DNA from: Pseudomonas oryzihabitans
GTDB taxonomy: Bacteria; Pseudomonadota; Gammaproteobacteria; Pseudomonadales; Pseudomonadaceae
Assembly: GCF_006384975.1 (NCBI RefSeq)
Contig: NZ_CP021645.1
Location: 1,020,001-1,084,000 of the forward strand
Direction: 5' to 3'
DNA length: 64,000 nt
The notes below the pieces were generated by a model. The model was not told the DNA's origin. It did no database searches and worked only from the letters and a program-made list of their open reading frames with translations. The position numbers were made by a program, and so were the translations under genes. Below, in pieces: positions 31,410-40,068 of the stretch; positions within the stretch are counted from its first letter, which is position 1; each line of letters begins with the position of its first letter.

Positions 31410-32698
31410 AGAAGTCCTCTACCGATCAACCCAATATCGAACGCCGCCGACTGCTGGGAGGCCTGGGTGCAACCGGCCTGGCCCTGGCCGGTGCCGGCCT
31501 CTGCCCGATGCATGCCCAGGCGGACAGCACCGCCGAGGTGACCCGTGCCCCTGGCAGTTCCACCACCCACCAGCACCAGGAATTCCTTGGTCGGCACCAG
31601 AGCGGCATCGTCACCCCGCGGCCGGCGGCCGGCATGGTGGTGGCCTTCGACGTCCTCGCCGACGACCGCGAGGATCTCGAGCGACTGTTGCGTACCCTCG
31701 ACGAGCGCATCCGCTTCCTTATGCGGGGCGGCCCCGTACCGGAGGTCGATCCCAAGCTGCCCCCACTGGATTCGGGCATCCTCGGCCCGGTGGTGACGCC
31801 CGACAACCTCACCATCACCGTTTCCGTGGGCGAGTCCCTGTTCGATGACCGCTTCGGCCTGGCCGCGGTCAAGCCGAAGCAACTACAGCGCATGACCGGC
31901 TTTCCCAACGACGCTCTCGAAGCGGATTGCTGCCATGGCGATCTCTGTCTGCAGTTCTGCGCCAACACGCCCGATACCAACATCCACGCCCTGCGCGACA
32001 TCATGAAGAACCTGCCCGACCTGCTGGCGATCCGCTGGAAGCAGGAAGGCAGCGTTCCGGTCATGGACACGCCGCCCGGACAGCCCGCGGAAAGCGCCCG
32101 TAACTTCCTCGGCTTCCGCGACGGCTCGGCCAACCCGGACTCCACCGACCAGCAGGCGATGGATCGCATCGTCTGGGTCCAGCCCGACAGCGGCGAGCCC
32201 GTCTGGGCGGCTCAGGGCAGCTATCAGGCAGTCCGCATCATCCGCAACTTCGTCGAGCGCTGGGACCGTACCCCCCTGCAGGAGCAGGAGGCTATCTTCG
32301 GCCGGCGCAAGGCCAGCGGCTCGCCCATGGCCGGCGGTCACGAAACCGACGTGCCGGACTACGCCAGCGATCCCAAGGGCAAGGTCACGCCCCTGGATGC
32401 CCATATCCGCCTGGCCAATCCGCGCACCGCGCAGAGCCAGCGCAACCTGATCCTGCGGCGCCCCTTCAACTACTCCAACGGCGTGCGCAAGAACGGCCAG
32501 CTCGACATGGGGCTGCTGTTCATCGCCTACCAGGCGGATCTGGAGCAAGGCTTCATCGCCGTCCAGAAGCGCCTCGATGGCGAACCACTGGAGGAATACA
32601 TCAAGCCCATCGGCGGCGGTTACTTCTTCGTCCTGCCGGGAGTCACCGATCCAAAGGATTACCTCGGCCGCAGTCTGCTGGCAGCCACGCAGTCTTAA
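31406..32698 (+). CDS. efeB: Tat-exported heme peroxidase EfeB (Dyp type)
   Basis: This 430-residue periplasmic peroxidase is the third part of EfeUOB. A Tat signal ([20 protein letters not shown]) is followed by the DyP-type GxxDG motif in [11 protein letters not shown] and the proximal heme histidine in [12 protein letters not shown]. The C-terminal [19 protein letters not shown] is typical. It is proposed to oxidise ferrous iron or act on heme. The ATG overlaps the efeO stop. Confidence 0.94.
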   Translation: MKKSSTDQPNIERRRLLGGLGATGLALAGAGLCPMHAQADSTAEVTRAPGSSTTHQHQEFLGRHQSGIVTPRPAAGMVVAFDVLADDREDLERLLRTLDERIRFLMRGGPVPEVDPKLPPLDSGILGPVVTPDNLTITVSVGESLFDDRFGLAAVKPKQLQRMTGFPNDALEADCCHGDLCLQFCANTPDTNIHALRDIMKNLPDLLAIRWKQEGSVPVMDTPPGQPAESARNFLGFRDGSANPDSTDQQAMDRIVWVQPDSGEPVWAAQGSYQAVRIIRNFVERWDRTPLQEQEAIFGRRKASGSPMAGGHETDVPDYASDPKGKVTPLDAHIRLANPRTAQSQRNLILRRPFNYSNGVRKNGQLDMGLLFIAYQADLEQGFIAVQKRLDGEPLEEYIKPIGGGYFFVLPGVTDPKDYLGRSLLAATQS

Positions 32699-32722
32699 AA
32701 CAGCCTCGACAGGAGAAGTCGA

Positions 32723-33538
32723 ATGAAACGCACGTCCCTCGCCGTAGCCCTCGGTCTGGCCTTCGCCGCACCGGTATTCGCCGCCAACTCGCCGCTGGAT
32801 CTGGTGGGCCCGATCTCCGACTACAAGATCTACGTGACCGAGAACCTGGATAAGCTGACCCAGGACACCCAGAAATTCACCGAGGCGGTGAAGAAGGGCG
32901 ACCTGGCCACCGCGCGCAAGCTCTACCCCACCACCCGCGTCCATTACGAGGCGATCGAACCCATCGCCGAACTGTTCAGCGACCTGGATGCGTCCATCGA
33001 CTCCCGCGAAGACGATCACGAGCAGGGCGTAAAATCCGATGACTTCACCGGCTTCCACCGTCTGGAATACAGCCTGTTCGAGAAGAACAGCACCGAAGGC
33101 CTGACCCCGCTGGCCGACAAGCTCATGAGCGATGTCAAGGACCTGCAGAAGCGCGTCGAAGGCCTGACCTTCCCGCCGGAGAAGGTAGTGGGCGGTGCCG
33201 CCGCGCTCATGGAAGAGGTGGCCGCGACCAAGGTTTCCGGCGAGGAAGACCGTTACAGCCACACCGACCTCTACGACTTCCAGGCCAACGTCGACGGCGC
33301 CAAGAAGATCTTCGACCTGTTCCGTGCGCAGATCGCCAAGCAGGATCAGGCCTTCGTCACCAAGGTCGACAAGAACTTCGCCCACGTCGACAAGATCCTG
33401 GCCAAGTACAAGACTCCCGATGGCGGCTTCGAGACCTACGACAAGGTCAGCGAGCGCGACCGCAAGGCTCTAGTCGGCCCGGTCAATACCCTGGCCGAGG
33501 ATCTCTCCACCCTGCGCGGCAAGCTGGGTCTGAATTAA
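32723..33538 (+). CDS. efeM: EfeM-type periplasmic M75 protein
   Basis: This 271-residue protein has a cleavable signal ([20 protein letters not shown]) and a single M75 domain with HxxE in [10 protein letters not shown] and the [19 protein letters not shown] segment. It is a shorter form of EfeO without the cupredoxin domain, as known from EfeM/Algp7-type proteins in pseudomonads and Sphingomonas. AGGAGA precedes the ATG. It closes the efe operon, which therefore carries two M75 proteins. Confidence 0.92.
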   Translation: MKRTSLAVALGLAFAAPVFAANSPLDLVGPISDYKIYVTENLDKLTQDTQKFTEAVKKGDLATARKLYPTTRVHYEAIEPIAELFSDLDASIDSREDDHEQGVKSDDFTGFHRLEYSLFEKNSTEGLTPLADKLMSDVKDLQKRVEGLTFPPEKVVGGAAALMEEVAATKVSGEEDRYSHTDLYDFQANVDGAKKIFDLFRAQIAKQDQAFVTKVDKNFAHVDKILAKYKTPDGGFETYDKVSERDRKALVGPVNTLAEDLSTLRGKLGLN

Positions 33539-33547
33539 GCAGTCCAG

Positions 33548-33570
33548 GGGGCGGCATCCGGCGCCGCCCC
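33548..33570 (+). terminator. Terminator after efeM
   Basis: GGGGCGGC (33548-33555) and GCCGCCCC (33563-33570) form a perfect 8-bp GC stem with a 7-base loop just past the efeM stop. Only a short T stretch follows. Confidence 0.65.
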
Positions 33571-33738
33571 TTCCCCACCGCTTATCGCCGGAATAGATTT
33601 ATATATAAAGAAACATCGCTTTTAAGCATATAGCCCTGCTGCTATCGTTCACGGCCTAGAAAAGTCGCTGGCGCCCCCTTGGGAGCCGAAGACTTCGATC
33701 ACGCGCAGCCGTGCGCGCCGCCTGACAGCAGGATGACC

Positions 33739-35397
33739 ATGTACGTTTACGATCAGTACGATCAGCGGATCGTCGAAGAACGTGTCGCCCAGTTTCGCGA
33801 CCAGACCCGCCGCTTCCTGGCCGGAGAGCTGGGTGGCGAAGAATACCGCCCCCTGCGCCTGCAGAACGGCCTCTACATCCAGCGCTATGCGCCCATGCTG
33901 CGCGTGGCGGTGCCCTACGGCCTGCTGAACACCACCCAGGTCCGCAAGCTGGCGCAGATCGCCCGCGACTACGACAAGGGCTACGCCCACATCAGCACCC
34001 GCCAGAACTTCCAGTTCAACTGGCCGGAGCTGGAAGACGTCCCCGAGATCCTCGCCGAGCTGGCCACCGTGCAGATGCACGCCATCCAGACCAGCGGCAA
34101 CTGCATCCGTAACACCACCACCGACCAGTTCGCCGGCGTCGCCCATGACGAACTCGTCGATCCGCGGCCCTGGTGCGAGATCATCCGCCAGTGGTCCACC
34201 TTCCACCCCGAATTCGCCTTCCTGCCGCGCAAGTTCAAGATCGCCGTCAACGGCGCTGCCCGGGACCGCGCGGCCATCGAGGTGCACGACATCGGCCTGG
34301 AAGCGGTACGCAACGAGGCCGGCGAACTGGGCTTCCGCGTGCTGGTCGGCGGCGGTCAGGGCCGTACGCCCCACACGGGTGAATTCATCCGTGAATTCCT
34401 GCCCTGGCAGCACCTGCTCAGCTACCTGGAAGCCACCCTGCGGGTCTACAACCGCTACGGCCGCCGCGACAACAAGTTCAAGGCGCGGATCAAGATCCTG
34501 GTCAAGGCCCTGGGCGCCGATGTCTTCGCCGAAAAGGTCGAGGCCGAGTGGGCCCATCTCAAGGATGGCCCCATCACCCTGACCGAAGCCGAGGTGGCAC
34601 GGGTGTCCGCCTTCTTCGTCGACCCGGCCTATGCCGAGCTGCAGGACCAGGACGAGGCCCTCGCCCGCCTGGACGCCGAGCATCCTGGCTTCGCCCGCTG
34701 GCGCCAGCGCAACACCTTCCGCCACAAGCGTCCGGGCTACGTCGCCGTGACCCTGTCGCTCAAGCCCACCGGCGTGGCCCCGGGCGACGTCACCGACCGC
34801 CAGCTCGACGCCATGGCCGACCTGGCCGATCGCTACAGCTTCGGTGAGCTGCGCACCTCGCACCAGCAAAACGTCATCTTCGCCGACGTCCGCCAGGACC
34901 AGTTGCTCGAACTCTGGCATGAACTGCGCGAGCACGGCTTCGCCACGCCCAACATCGGCCTGCTGACCGACATGATCTGCTGCCCGGGTGGCGACTTCTG
35001 CTCCCTGGCCAACGCCAAGTCGATCCCCATCGCCGAGTCCATCCAGCGTCGGTTCGACGATCTGGACTACCTGTTCGACATCGGCGAGCTGGACCTGAAC
35101 ATCTCCGGCTGCATGAATGCCTGCGGTCACCACCACGTCGGCCACATCGGCATCCTCGGCGTGGACAAGAAGGGTGAAGAGTTCTACCAGGTGTCCCTCG
35201 GCGGCGACGCCGGCCGTGACGCCACCCTGGCGAAGATCCTCGGCCCCTCCTTCGCCCAGGACCAGATGCCCGAGGTGATCGGCAAGCTGATCAACGTCTA
35301 CGTCGAGCAACGCACCGAAGACGAGCGCTTCATCGACACCTACCGCCGTATCGGTATCGACCCCTTCAAGGAGCGCGTCTATGCAAAGAATCATTAA
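33739..35397 (+). CDS. cysI: Sulfite (nitrite) reductase hemoprotein, CysI type
   Basis: This 552-residue cytosolic enzyme reduces sulfite to sulfide with a siroheme and a 4Fe-4S cluster. It carries the duplicated ferredoxin-like and siroheme domains (KGYAHISTRQNFQFNWPEL, MHAIQTSGNCIRN) and the cluster cysteines in CCPGGDFCSLANA and SGCMNACGHHHVGHIG. I chose the ATG at 33739, with AGGA five bases upstream; another ATG lies two codons before. The AT-rich leader (33,590-33,640) is a plausible CysB-controlled promoter region. It overlaps the DUF934 gene by 17 bases. Confidence 0.94.
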   Translation: MYVYDQYDQRIVEERVAQFRDQTRRFLAGELGGEEYRPLRLQNGLYIQRYAPMLRVAVPYGLLNTTQVRKLAQIARDYDKGYAHISTRQNFQFNWPELEDVPEILAELATVQMHAIQTSGNCIRNTTTDQFAGVAHDELVDPRPWCEIIRQWSTFHPEFAFLPRKFKIAVNGAARDRAAIEVHDIGLEAVRNEAGELGFRVLVGGGQGRTPHTGEFIREFLPWQHLLSYLEATLRVYNRYGRRDNKFKARIKILVKALGADVFAEKVEAEWAHLKDGPITLTEAEVARVSAFFVDPAYAELQDQDEALARLDAEHPGFARWRQRNTFRHKRPGYVAVTLSLKPTGVAPGDVTDRQLDAMADLADRYSFGELRTSHQQNVIFADVRQDQLLELWHELREHGFATPNIGLLTDMICCPGGDFCSLANAKSIPIAESIQRRFDDLDYLFDIGELDLNISGCMNACGHHHVGHIGILGVDKKGEEFYQVSLGGDAGRDATLAKILGPSFAQDQMPEVIGKLINVYVEQRTEDERFIDTYRRIGIDPFKERVYAKNH

Positions 35398-35881
35398 GGG
35401 CGACCAACTGGTCACCGACAACTGGCATCTGCTGCCCAAGGACGTCGCGCTCGAAGACGTCCCCAATAGCGATGACGTGATCATCCCGGCTGCTCTGTGG
35501 CTGGAACATGGTCATGCCCTCACCTGCCGTGACGGTCGCCTGGGCATCTGGCTAGACAGCGACGAAGAGCCGGAGAGCATCGCCAAGGACCTGCAGCACT
35601 TCGCCCTGATCGCCATCAACTTCCCGGCCTTTGTCGATGGGCGCGGCTATTCCTATGCCCGTCTGCTGCGCGAGCGCTTCGGCTGGAAAGGCGAGCTGCG
35701 CGCCATCGGTGATGTCCTGCAGGATCAGCTGTTCTTCCTCAAGCGCTGCGGCTTCGACGCCTATGTGGTGCGCGCCGACCGCGATCCGGAAGCGGCCCTG
35801 AAGGGTCTGCGCGACTTCAGCGAGACCTACCAGGCGGCGGTCGATGAGCCGCAACCGCTGTTCCGTCGCCGGCAAGCCTAA
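35381..35881 (+). CDS. DUF934 protein of the sulfite reduction operon
   Basis: This 166-residue cytosolic protein has the DUF934 features VIIPAALWLEHG, FALIAINFPAFVDGRGYSYARLLRERFG and LRAIGDVLQDQLFFLKRCGFDAY. It is regularly found behind cysI in proteobacteria and is thought to help sulfur assimilation, but its reaction is not known. It overlaps the cysI end by 17 bases and ends just before a terminator, so the two form the full operon. Confidence 0.9.
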   Translation: MQRIIKGDQLVTDNWHLLPKDVALEDVPNSDDVIIPAALWLEHGHALTCRDGRLGIWLDSDEEPESIAKDLQHFALIAINFPAFVDGRGYSYARLLRERFGWKGELRAIGDVLQDQLFFLKRCGFDAYVVRADRDPEAALKGLRDFSETYQAAVDEPQPLFRRRQA

Positions 35882-35897
35882 GTACCAGGCCTGACGC

Positions 35898-35930
35898 AAA
35901 AGAAGACCCGCCGCGGCGGGTTTTCTTTTG
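35898..35930. terminator. Bidirectional terminator after the cysI operon
   Basis: AAAAGAAGACCCGCC pairs with GGCGGGTTTTCTTTT around a two-base centre with one weak pair. A-run and T-run on either side allow termination from both converging transcripts. Confidence 0.85.
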
Positions 35931-35942
35931 GATCGTCCGACA

Positions 35943-36935
35943 CTAGCCAAGATTGACGACTACGCGCCCCACCATCTTCCCCGCCAGTATCTGGCTGATG
36001 GTATCCGGCAGCTCGTGCAGGCCGATTTCCCGGGTCAGGCTGTCCAGGTCGTCCAGCTTCCACTGCACCGAGAGCTTGTCCCAGAGCGCGGCCTTGGCCA
36101 TCAGCGGCAACTCGACGGAATCGACGCCCAGCAGATTCACGCCGCGCAGGATGAAGGGAAAGATCCCAGCTTCGAACTTGGTGCCGGCGGTCATGCCGCA
36201 GCAGGCCACGCTGCCACCGTACTCCAGCGACTTGATGACGTTGAACAGGATATCGCCACCCACTGTATCCACCGCACCCGCCCACTGCTGATCCAACAGC
36301 GGCTTGCCGACGCCGTCGGCCAGGGTCGCCCGGTCGAGGATCTGCCGCGCGCCCAGGCGGTGCAACCACTCCGCCCGCTCCAGCTTGGCGGTGGAGGCCG
36401 CCACGTGATAGCCGAGCCGTGCCAGCAACTTGACCGCCAGGCTTCCGACACCGCCACTGGCACCGGTCACCAGTACGGTACCGGACTCGGGGGCCAGCCC
36501 CATCTGTTCGAGCTTCTCGACGCAGAGCGCCGCGGTAAGGCCCGCGGTGCCCAGCGCCATGGCTTCGCGCAGGCCGAGGTTGTCCGGCCGACGGATTACC
36601 CAGGCGGCCGGAACGCGGATGTACTGGCCGAAGCCGCCAGCGGTGTTCATGCCCAGGTCGTAGCCGGTGACGATGACCTCGTCACCGACGGCGAATTCGG
36701 CGGCACTGGAGGCTTCCACCACGCCCGCCGCGTCGATCCCCGGAGTATGAGGATAGCGGCGGGTCACGCCGCGATTGCCAATGGCCGACAAGGCGTCCTT
36801 ATAGTTGAGCGAGGAATAGCGGACCCGGATCAGCACCTCACCGTCGGGCAGGTCGGCCAACGTCCGGGTTACCACTTCCTGCTTGAATGCACCATGGGCC
36901 CCTTCGGTCACCCAGAGTGCCTGGAAATCACTCAT
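35943..36935 (-). CDS. acuI: YhdH/AcuI-type quinone oxidoreductase (acrylyl-CoA reductase)
   Basis: This 330-residue zinc-independent MDR-family enzyme reduces acrylyl-CoA to propionyl-CoA with NADPH in well-studied members. It has the MDR catalytic fold start (SSLNYKDALSAIGNRGV, HTPGIDAAGVV) and the nucleotide-binding loop VTGASGGVGSLAVKLLARLG. ILRGVNLLGVDSVELP is also typical. The length matches the family. It ends next to the terminator that it shares with the cysI operon. Confidence 0.88.
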   Translation of the reverse strand: MSDFQALWVTEGAHGAFKQEVVTRTLADLPDGEVLIRVRYSSLNYKDALSAIGNRGVTRRYPHTPGIDAAGVVEASSAAEFAVGDEVIVTGYDLGMNTAGGFGQYIRVPAAWVIRRPDNLGLREAMALGTAGLTAALCVEKLEQMGLAPESGTVLVTGASGGVGSLAVKLLARLGYHVAASTAKLERAEWLHRLGARQILDRATLADGVGKPLLDQQWAGAVDTVGGDILFNVIKSLEYGGSVACCGMTAGTKFEAGIFPFILRGVNLLGVDSVELPLMAKAALWDKLSVQWKLDDLDSLTREIGLHELPDTISQILAGKMVGRVVVNLG

Positions 36936-36987
36936 CGCAGATCCTCCCTTGAAGTTTTGTTATGGGATGGGGCATGTCTTATGGACC

Positions 36988-38013
36988 TCAGCGCCAGCGA
37001 GTCGACTCGGACAGCCTCTCCCACCAGGTGGTCGCCAGCCGGTCGATGCCCAGGCTGGCAGCCATGCCGAGGCGTTCGGGCAGCGACTTCTTCTCAACGA
37101 AGCGCACGGCGAACACCTCAACCACCTGGGCGCGCTCGGCCAGGTATTCGTCGCTGGTACGTAGCTCGTCCACCAGTTGCTTGCCCAGCGCGGCCTGGCC
37201 CAGCCAAACCTCGCCGGTCGCCACTTCGTCGATGTTCAATTGCGGACGATAGTGGGCGACGAAGTTCTTGAACAACTCGTGAGTGGTATCCAGATCGTTC
37301 TGGAATTTTTCCTTGCCCTTCTCGTCGTTCTCACCGAATACCGTGACCGTGCGCTTGTATTCACCGGCGGTGAACACCTCGAAGTCCACGTCATGCTTCT
37401 TGAGCAGGCGATGGACATTGGGCAACTGGGCGACCACGCCGATGGAGCCGAGGATGGCGAAGGGCGCGCTGAGGATACGGTCGCCGATACAGGCCATCAT
37501 GTAGCCACCACTCGCGGCTACCTTGTCGACACAAATGGTCAGCGGCACCCCGGCCTGACGGATGCGCGCCAGCTGCGAGGCGGCCAGGCCATAGCTGTGT
37601 ACCAGGCCACCGCCGCTTTCCAGGCGCACTACTACCTCGTCCTTGGGCGTGGCCAGGGTCAGCACCGCGGTGATCTCGTTGCGCAGGTGCTCGTTGGCCG
37701 TGGCCTTGATGTCGCCGTGGAAATCCAGCACATAGACCCGGGACTTGCCCGACTCACTCTTGCGCTTGTTCTTTTCGGCCTTGGTTTCGCGTTTGCGCAG
37801 GGCCTTGAAGGCCTCCTTGCCCAGCACGCTTTGCTGCAGTCGCAGACGTAGGTCGCGATAGAAGTCGTTGAGTTTTTGGACCTGGAGCTGCCCACCCGAG
37901 CCGCGACGATTACGCCCACGGATGGCAGCGGCGAACAACAGCACGGCGAGGATGGCCACCACCAGGGTGACGGTTTTGGCCAGGAAGCTGGCATAGTCGG
38001 CAAGAAACTCCAC
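36988..38013 (-). CDS. sohB: SohB-type inner-membrane serine protease
   Basis: This 341-residue protein of peptidase family S49 has an N-terminal membrane helix (about 12-32), a charged linker and the protease domain. The nucleophilic serine lies in VDKVAASGGYMMACIGD and the general-base lysine in TAGEYKRTVTVFGEND. LSAPFAILGSIGVVAQLPN follows the family. The start is a GTG at 38013 with AGGAGAG upstream. It may cleave membrane or exported proteins; the natural substrate is unknown. Confidence 0.93.
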   Translation of the reverse strand: MEFLADYASFLAKTVTLVVAILAVLLFAAAIRGRNRRGSGGQLQVQKLNDFYRDLRLRLQQSVLGKEAFKALRKRETKAEKNKRKSESGKSRVYVLDFHGDIKATANEHLRNEITAVLTLATPKDEVVVRLESGGGLVHSYGLAASQLARIRQAGVPLTICVDKVAASGGYMMACIGDRILSAPFAILGSIGVVAQLPNVHRLLKKHDVDFEVFTAGEYKRTVTVFGENDEKGKEKFQNDLDTTHELFKNFVAHYRPQLNIDEVATGEVWLGQAALGKQLVDELRTSDEYLAERAQVVEVFAVRFVEKKSLPERLGMAASLGIDRLATTWWERLSESTRWR

Positions 38014-38263
38014 GGACTCTCCTAGGATGGCGGCACGGTGCCCCGCCCAGCATACCGAGTCGCCTGGCCGATAGAAACTCGGCGGCCAGCCAAGGGCGCG
38101 CTGGTCGGAATAATCCGTCCGGTTTCAGCAAGGCCTGGATTTTCAAACAAGCGTATGAAGATTCATTGACAGCCTTCCTGCCGCCCCCTACCCTCGGTTG
38201 CAGTGACCCTGCCGGGCCCGCTGGGGTTCGGCCTCAATCGACAAGACCACAAGGACCCTCGCC
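38014..38263. other. Divergent promoter region between sohB and the SCP2 gene
   Basis: These 250 bases separate two divergent genes and should hold both promoters. No operator, ORF or RNA structure of note was recognised. Confidence 0.4.
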
Positions 38264-38575
38264 ATGAGCGCAGCCGATGCCATCGCCACCCTGAAAAGCA
38301 AGTTCGATCCCTCCGCCGCGGCCGGCCTGGATCTCACCTATCAGTTCGACGTCGAGGGCGGTGACAACTACTACGTGGTCATCAAGGATGGCACCTGCGA
38401 CGTCCAGCAGGGCGACGCTACCGATCCGGATTGCACCCTGATCATGGACCAGGCCACCCTGGCCGGTATCGTCAGCGGCGAGACCGACGGCATGCAGGCC
38501 TTCATGTCCGGCAAGCTGCGGGTCGAAGGCAACATGATGCTGAGCATGAAGCTGGGCGAACTCTTCCCCAACTGA
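38264..38575 (+). CDS. SCP2 sterol-carrier-type lipid-binding protein
   Basis: This 103-residue single-domain protein has the SCP2 pattern: AAAGLDLTYQFDVEGGDNYY, DCTLIMDQATLAGIVSGE and a methionine-rich end with AFMSGKLRVEGNMMLSMKLG. The domain forms a hydrophobic tunnel for acyl chains or acyl-CoA. It stands alone. Its native terminator downstream has been split by the IS4-family insertion. Confidence 0.9.
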   Translation: MSAADAIATLKSKFDPSAAAGLDLTYQFDVEGGDNYYVVIKDGTCDVQQGDATDPDCTLIMDQATLAGIVSGETDGMQAFMSGKLRVEGNMMLSMKLGELFPN

Positions 38576-38590
38576 GTCGCCAGCCAGACG

Positions 38591-38609
38591 AAAAAGCCGG
38601 GCCTCTGCC
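38591..38609. terminator. Left half of a terminator split by the IS, with target duplication
   Basis: AAAAAGCCGGGC (38591-38602) is the left arm of what was a perfect bidirectional terminator between the SCP2 gene and opmB. GGGCCTCTGCC (38599-38609) is the left copy of an 11-bp target duplication. Confidence 0.85.
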
Positions 38610-38627
38610 TAATGCCAGTCAGTTAAG
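38610..38627 (+). repeat. Left terminal inverted repeat of the IS4-family element
   Basis: TAATGCCAGTCAGTTAAG is the exact complement of the right end. A further copy of part of it, CTGACTGGC at 38644-38652, allows the left end to fold on itself. Confidence 0.93.
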
Positions 38628-38661
38628 AGTTCGGCCTTGACGCCTGACTGGCGGCGCACAG

Positions 38662-38695
38662 AATCCGGTGCTTGATTCCAAGCACCGGATTTTTT
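38662..38695 (+). terminator. Intrinsic terminator in the IS leader, just before the transposase start
   Basis: AATCCGGTGCTT (38662-38673) and AAGCACCGGATT (38680-38691) form a perfect 12-bp stem with a 6-base loop, followed by a T-run that directly abuts the transposase ATG. It should stop read-through transcripts from the flanking gene and also hide the only possible ribosome binding sequence (GGAT). This is a common IS device to keep transposase low. Confidence 0.85.
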
Positions 38696-40024
38696 ATGCG
38701 TATTGCTCAAGCCCTGGAAATGACTCGCGAGTTGTCCTCAACCACGACGACACTTGAGGCCCTGGGTGAGCTGCTCGATCCCGACCTGATCAAGACCGCG
38801 CTGGAAACAGCCGGGGTGGCTACCCTACGCAAACGTCGGCTGCCGCTGGAATCCATGCTCTGGTGCGTCATCGGCCTGGCCCTGTTTCGTCGCCTGTCGG
38901 CCTGGGATATGGTCAATCAGTTGGACATCATGTTGCCCGGCCAGAAGCCCTTGGTCGCCCCCAGTGCCGTGGTGCAAGGCCGCCAGCGACTGGGAGTCAA
39001 CGCAGTCCGTGAGGTATTCCAACTGACCCAACAGCGCTGGCACGAGACGGCCGGACATCCAGGCTGGCAGGGACTGCGCTTGCTCGGTGTTGACGGCGTG
39101 GTCTGGCGTACACCGGATACGCTCGACAATCGTGCGCGCTACGGCTCGGCGACCAATCAGCAGGGTGATACCAGCTTTCCCCAGGTCCGCATGGTGTGTC
39201 AGATGGAGCTGACCAGCCATCTACTGGTGAGTAGCGCCTTCGACGCTTACGCAAGCAATGAGATGAAGCTGGCCGAGCGATTGATCGAAAGCACGCCCGA
39301 TCATTCACTGACCCTGTTCGACAAGGGCTTCTACTCGTTAGGCCTGCTACATCGCTGGCAGCGAACGGGCCACGAACGGCACTGGCTATTACCGCTGCGC
39401 AAAGGCGCCCAGTACGAGGTAGTCCGTGCATGGGGCAAACAGGATGCCCTGGTCAGCCTTCGAACCTCGCCACAGGCCAGCCGACAATGGCCCGATCTGC
39501 CGGACACCCTACAGGCGCGACTGCTGAGTAAGACCATCAAGGGCAAGCAGTACCAGATCCTCACCTCCATGACGGATCCTAGGCGTTTCGTCTCCGACGA
39601 AATCGTCGATCTCTACAGCCACCGCTGGGAAATCGAGCTTGGCTACCGAGAGATCAAGCAAGGCCTGCTCGATGGCCGCTACACGCTACGCAGCAAAACA
39701 CCGGACATGGTGGAGCAGGAGCTTTGGGGGCTGCTCCTGGGATACAACCTGCTGCGTTATCAGATGGTGCAGATGAGTCGCCAGTGCCCGGGTGTTTATC
39801 CCTGCGAGATGAGCTTCTCCGCGTGCAGCTGGGCCATCCTGAAATTCCTGCTGAGCCTTTCGCTGAACAGTCCTGGCAACATCCCACGCTATCTCGCCGA
39901 CCTGCATGCTTTGGCACCGCATTTCGTGCTGCCGCATAGGCGCGATTACCGTGCCTATCCGCGGGTCATCAAGCCCAAGCCTTCGAAGTATCCGACCAGA
40001 AAGAAAAATGCCAGTCAGGCTTAA
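38696..40024 (+). CDS. IS4-family DDE transposase
   Basis: This 442-residue protein is complete. The DDE catalytic residues are Asp133 in LGVDGVVW, Asp209 in LFDKGFY and Glu314. The family motif Y-(2)-R-(3)-E-(6)-K is exact: Tyr307, Arg310, Glu314, Lys321 in [16 protein letters not shown]. The start is the ATG at 38696, directly behind the leader hairpin, without a clear ribosome binding site. The stop lies within the right inverted repeat. Confidence 0.95.
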   Translation: MRIAQALEMTRELSSTTTTLEALGELLDPDLIKTALETAGVATLRKRRLPLESMLWCVIGLALFRRLSAWDMVNQLDIMLPGQKPLVAPSAVVQGRQRLGVNAVREVFQLTQQRWHETAGHPGWQGLRLLGVDGVVWRTPDTLDNRARYGSATNQQGDTSFPQVRMVCQMELTSHLLVSSAFDAYASNEMKLAERLIESTPDHSLTLFDKGFYSLGLLHRWQRTGHERHWLLPLRKGAQYEVVRAWGKQDALVSLRTSPQASRQWPDLPDTLQARLLSKTIKGKQYQILTSMTDPRRFVSDEIVDLYSHRWEIELGYREIKQGLLDGRYTLRSKTPDMVEQELWGLLLGYNLLRYQMVQMSRQCPGVYPCEMSFSACSWAILKFLLSLSLNSPGNIPRYLADLHALAPHFVLPHRRDYRAYPRVIKPKPSKYPTRKKNASQA

Positions 40025-40037
40025 CTGACTGGCATTA
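40020..40037 (-). repeat. Right terminal inverted repeat of the IS4-family element
   Basis: CTTAACTGACTGGCATTA is the exact complement of the left end. AATGCCAGTCAG at 40007-40018 and CTGACTGGCATT at 40025-40036 form a 12-bp palindrome at this end, so the right end folds on itself across the transposase stop codon. Confidence 0.93.
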
Positions 40038-40057
40038 GGGCCTCTGCCCGGCTTTTT
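40038..40057. terminator. Right half of the split terminator, with target duplication
   Basis: GGGCCTCTGCC (40038-40048) is the second copy of the target duplication and GCCCGGCTTTTT (40046-40057) is the right arm of the former terminator. Joined to the left half it restores a 12-bp stem with loop CTCT. Confidence 0.85.
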
Positions 40058-40068
40058 CATGCCTCTCG

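Larger units (their letters stand above)
38610..40037 (+). mobile_element. IS4-family insertion sequence, complete, 1,428 bp
   Basis: The element is bounded by 18-bp perfect inverted repeats (TAATGCCAGTCAGTTAAG at 38610-38627 and its complement at 40020-40037). It is flanked by 11-bp direct repeats GGGCCTCTGCC (38599-38609 and 40038-40048). It carries one intact transposase gene and a hairpin terminator in its leader. The size, repeat length and duplication length are normal for IS4 family members. Perfect ends and duplications indicate a recent, intact insertion. Confidence 0.95.

Noticed and set aside
31883..33385. 500-codon antisense ORF across efeB and efeM
   Set aside because: It is a shadow of two clearly recognised genes with biased composition and no start signal.
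33649..35484. 611-codon antisense ORF across cysI
   Set aside because: It is antisense to a full, motif-verified cysI gene and has the Val/Gly/Ala/Asp bias of a shadow frame.
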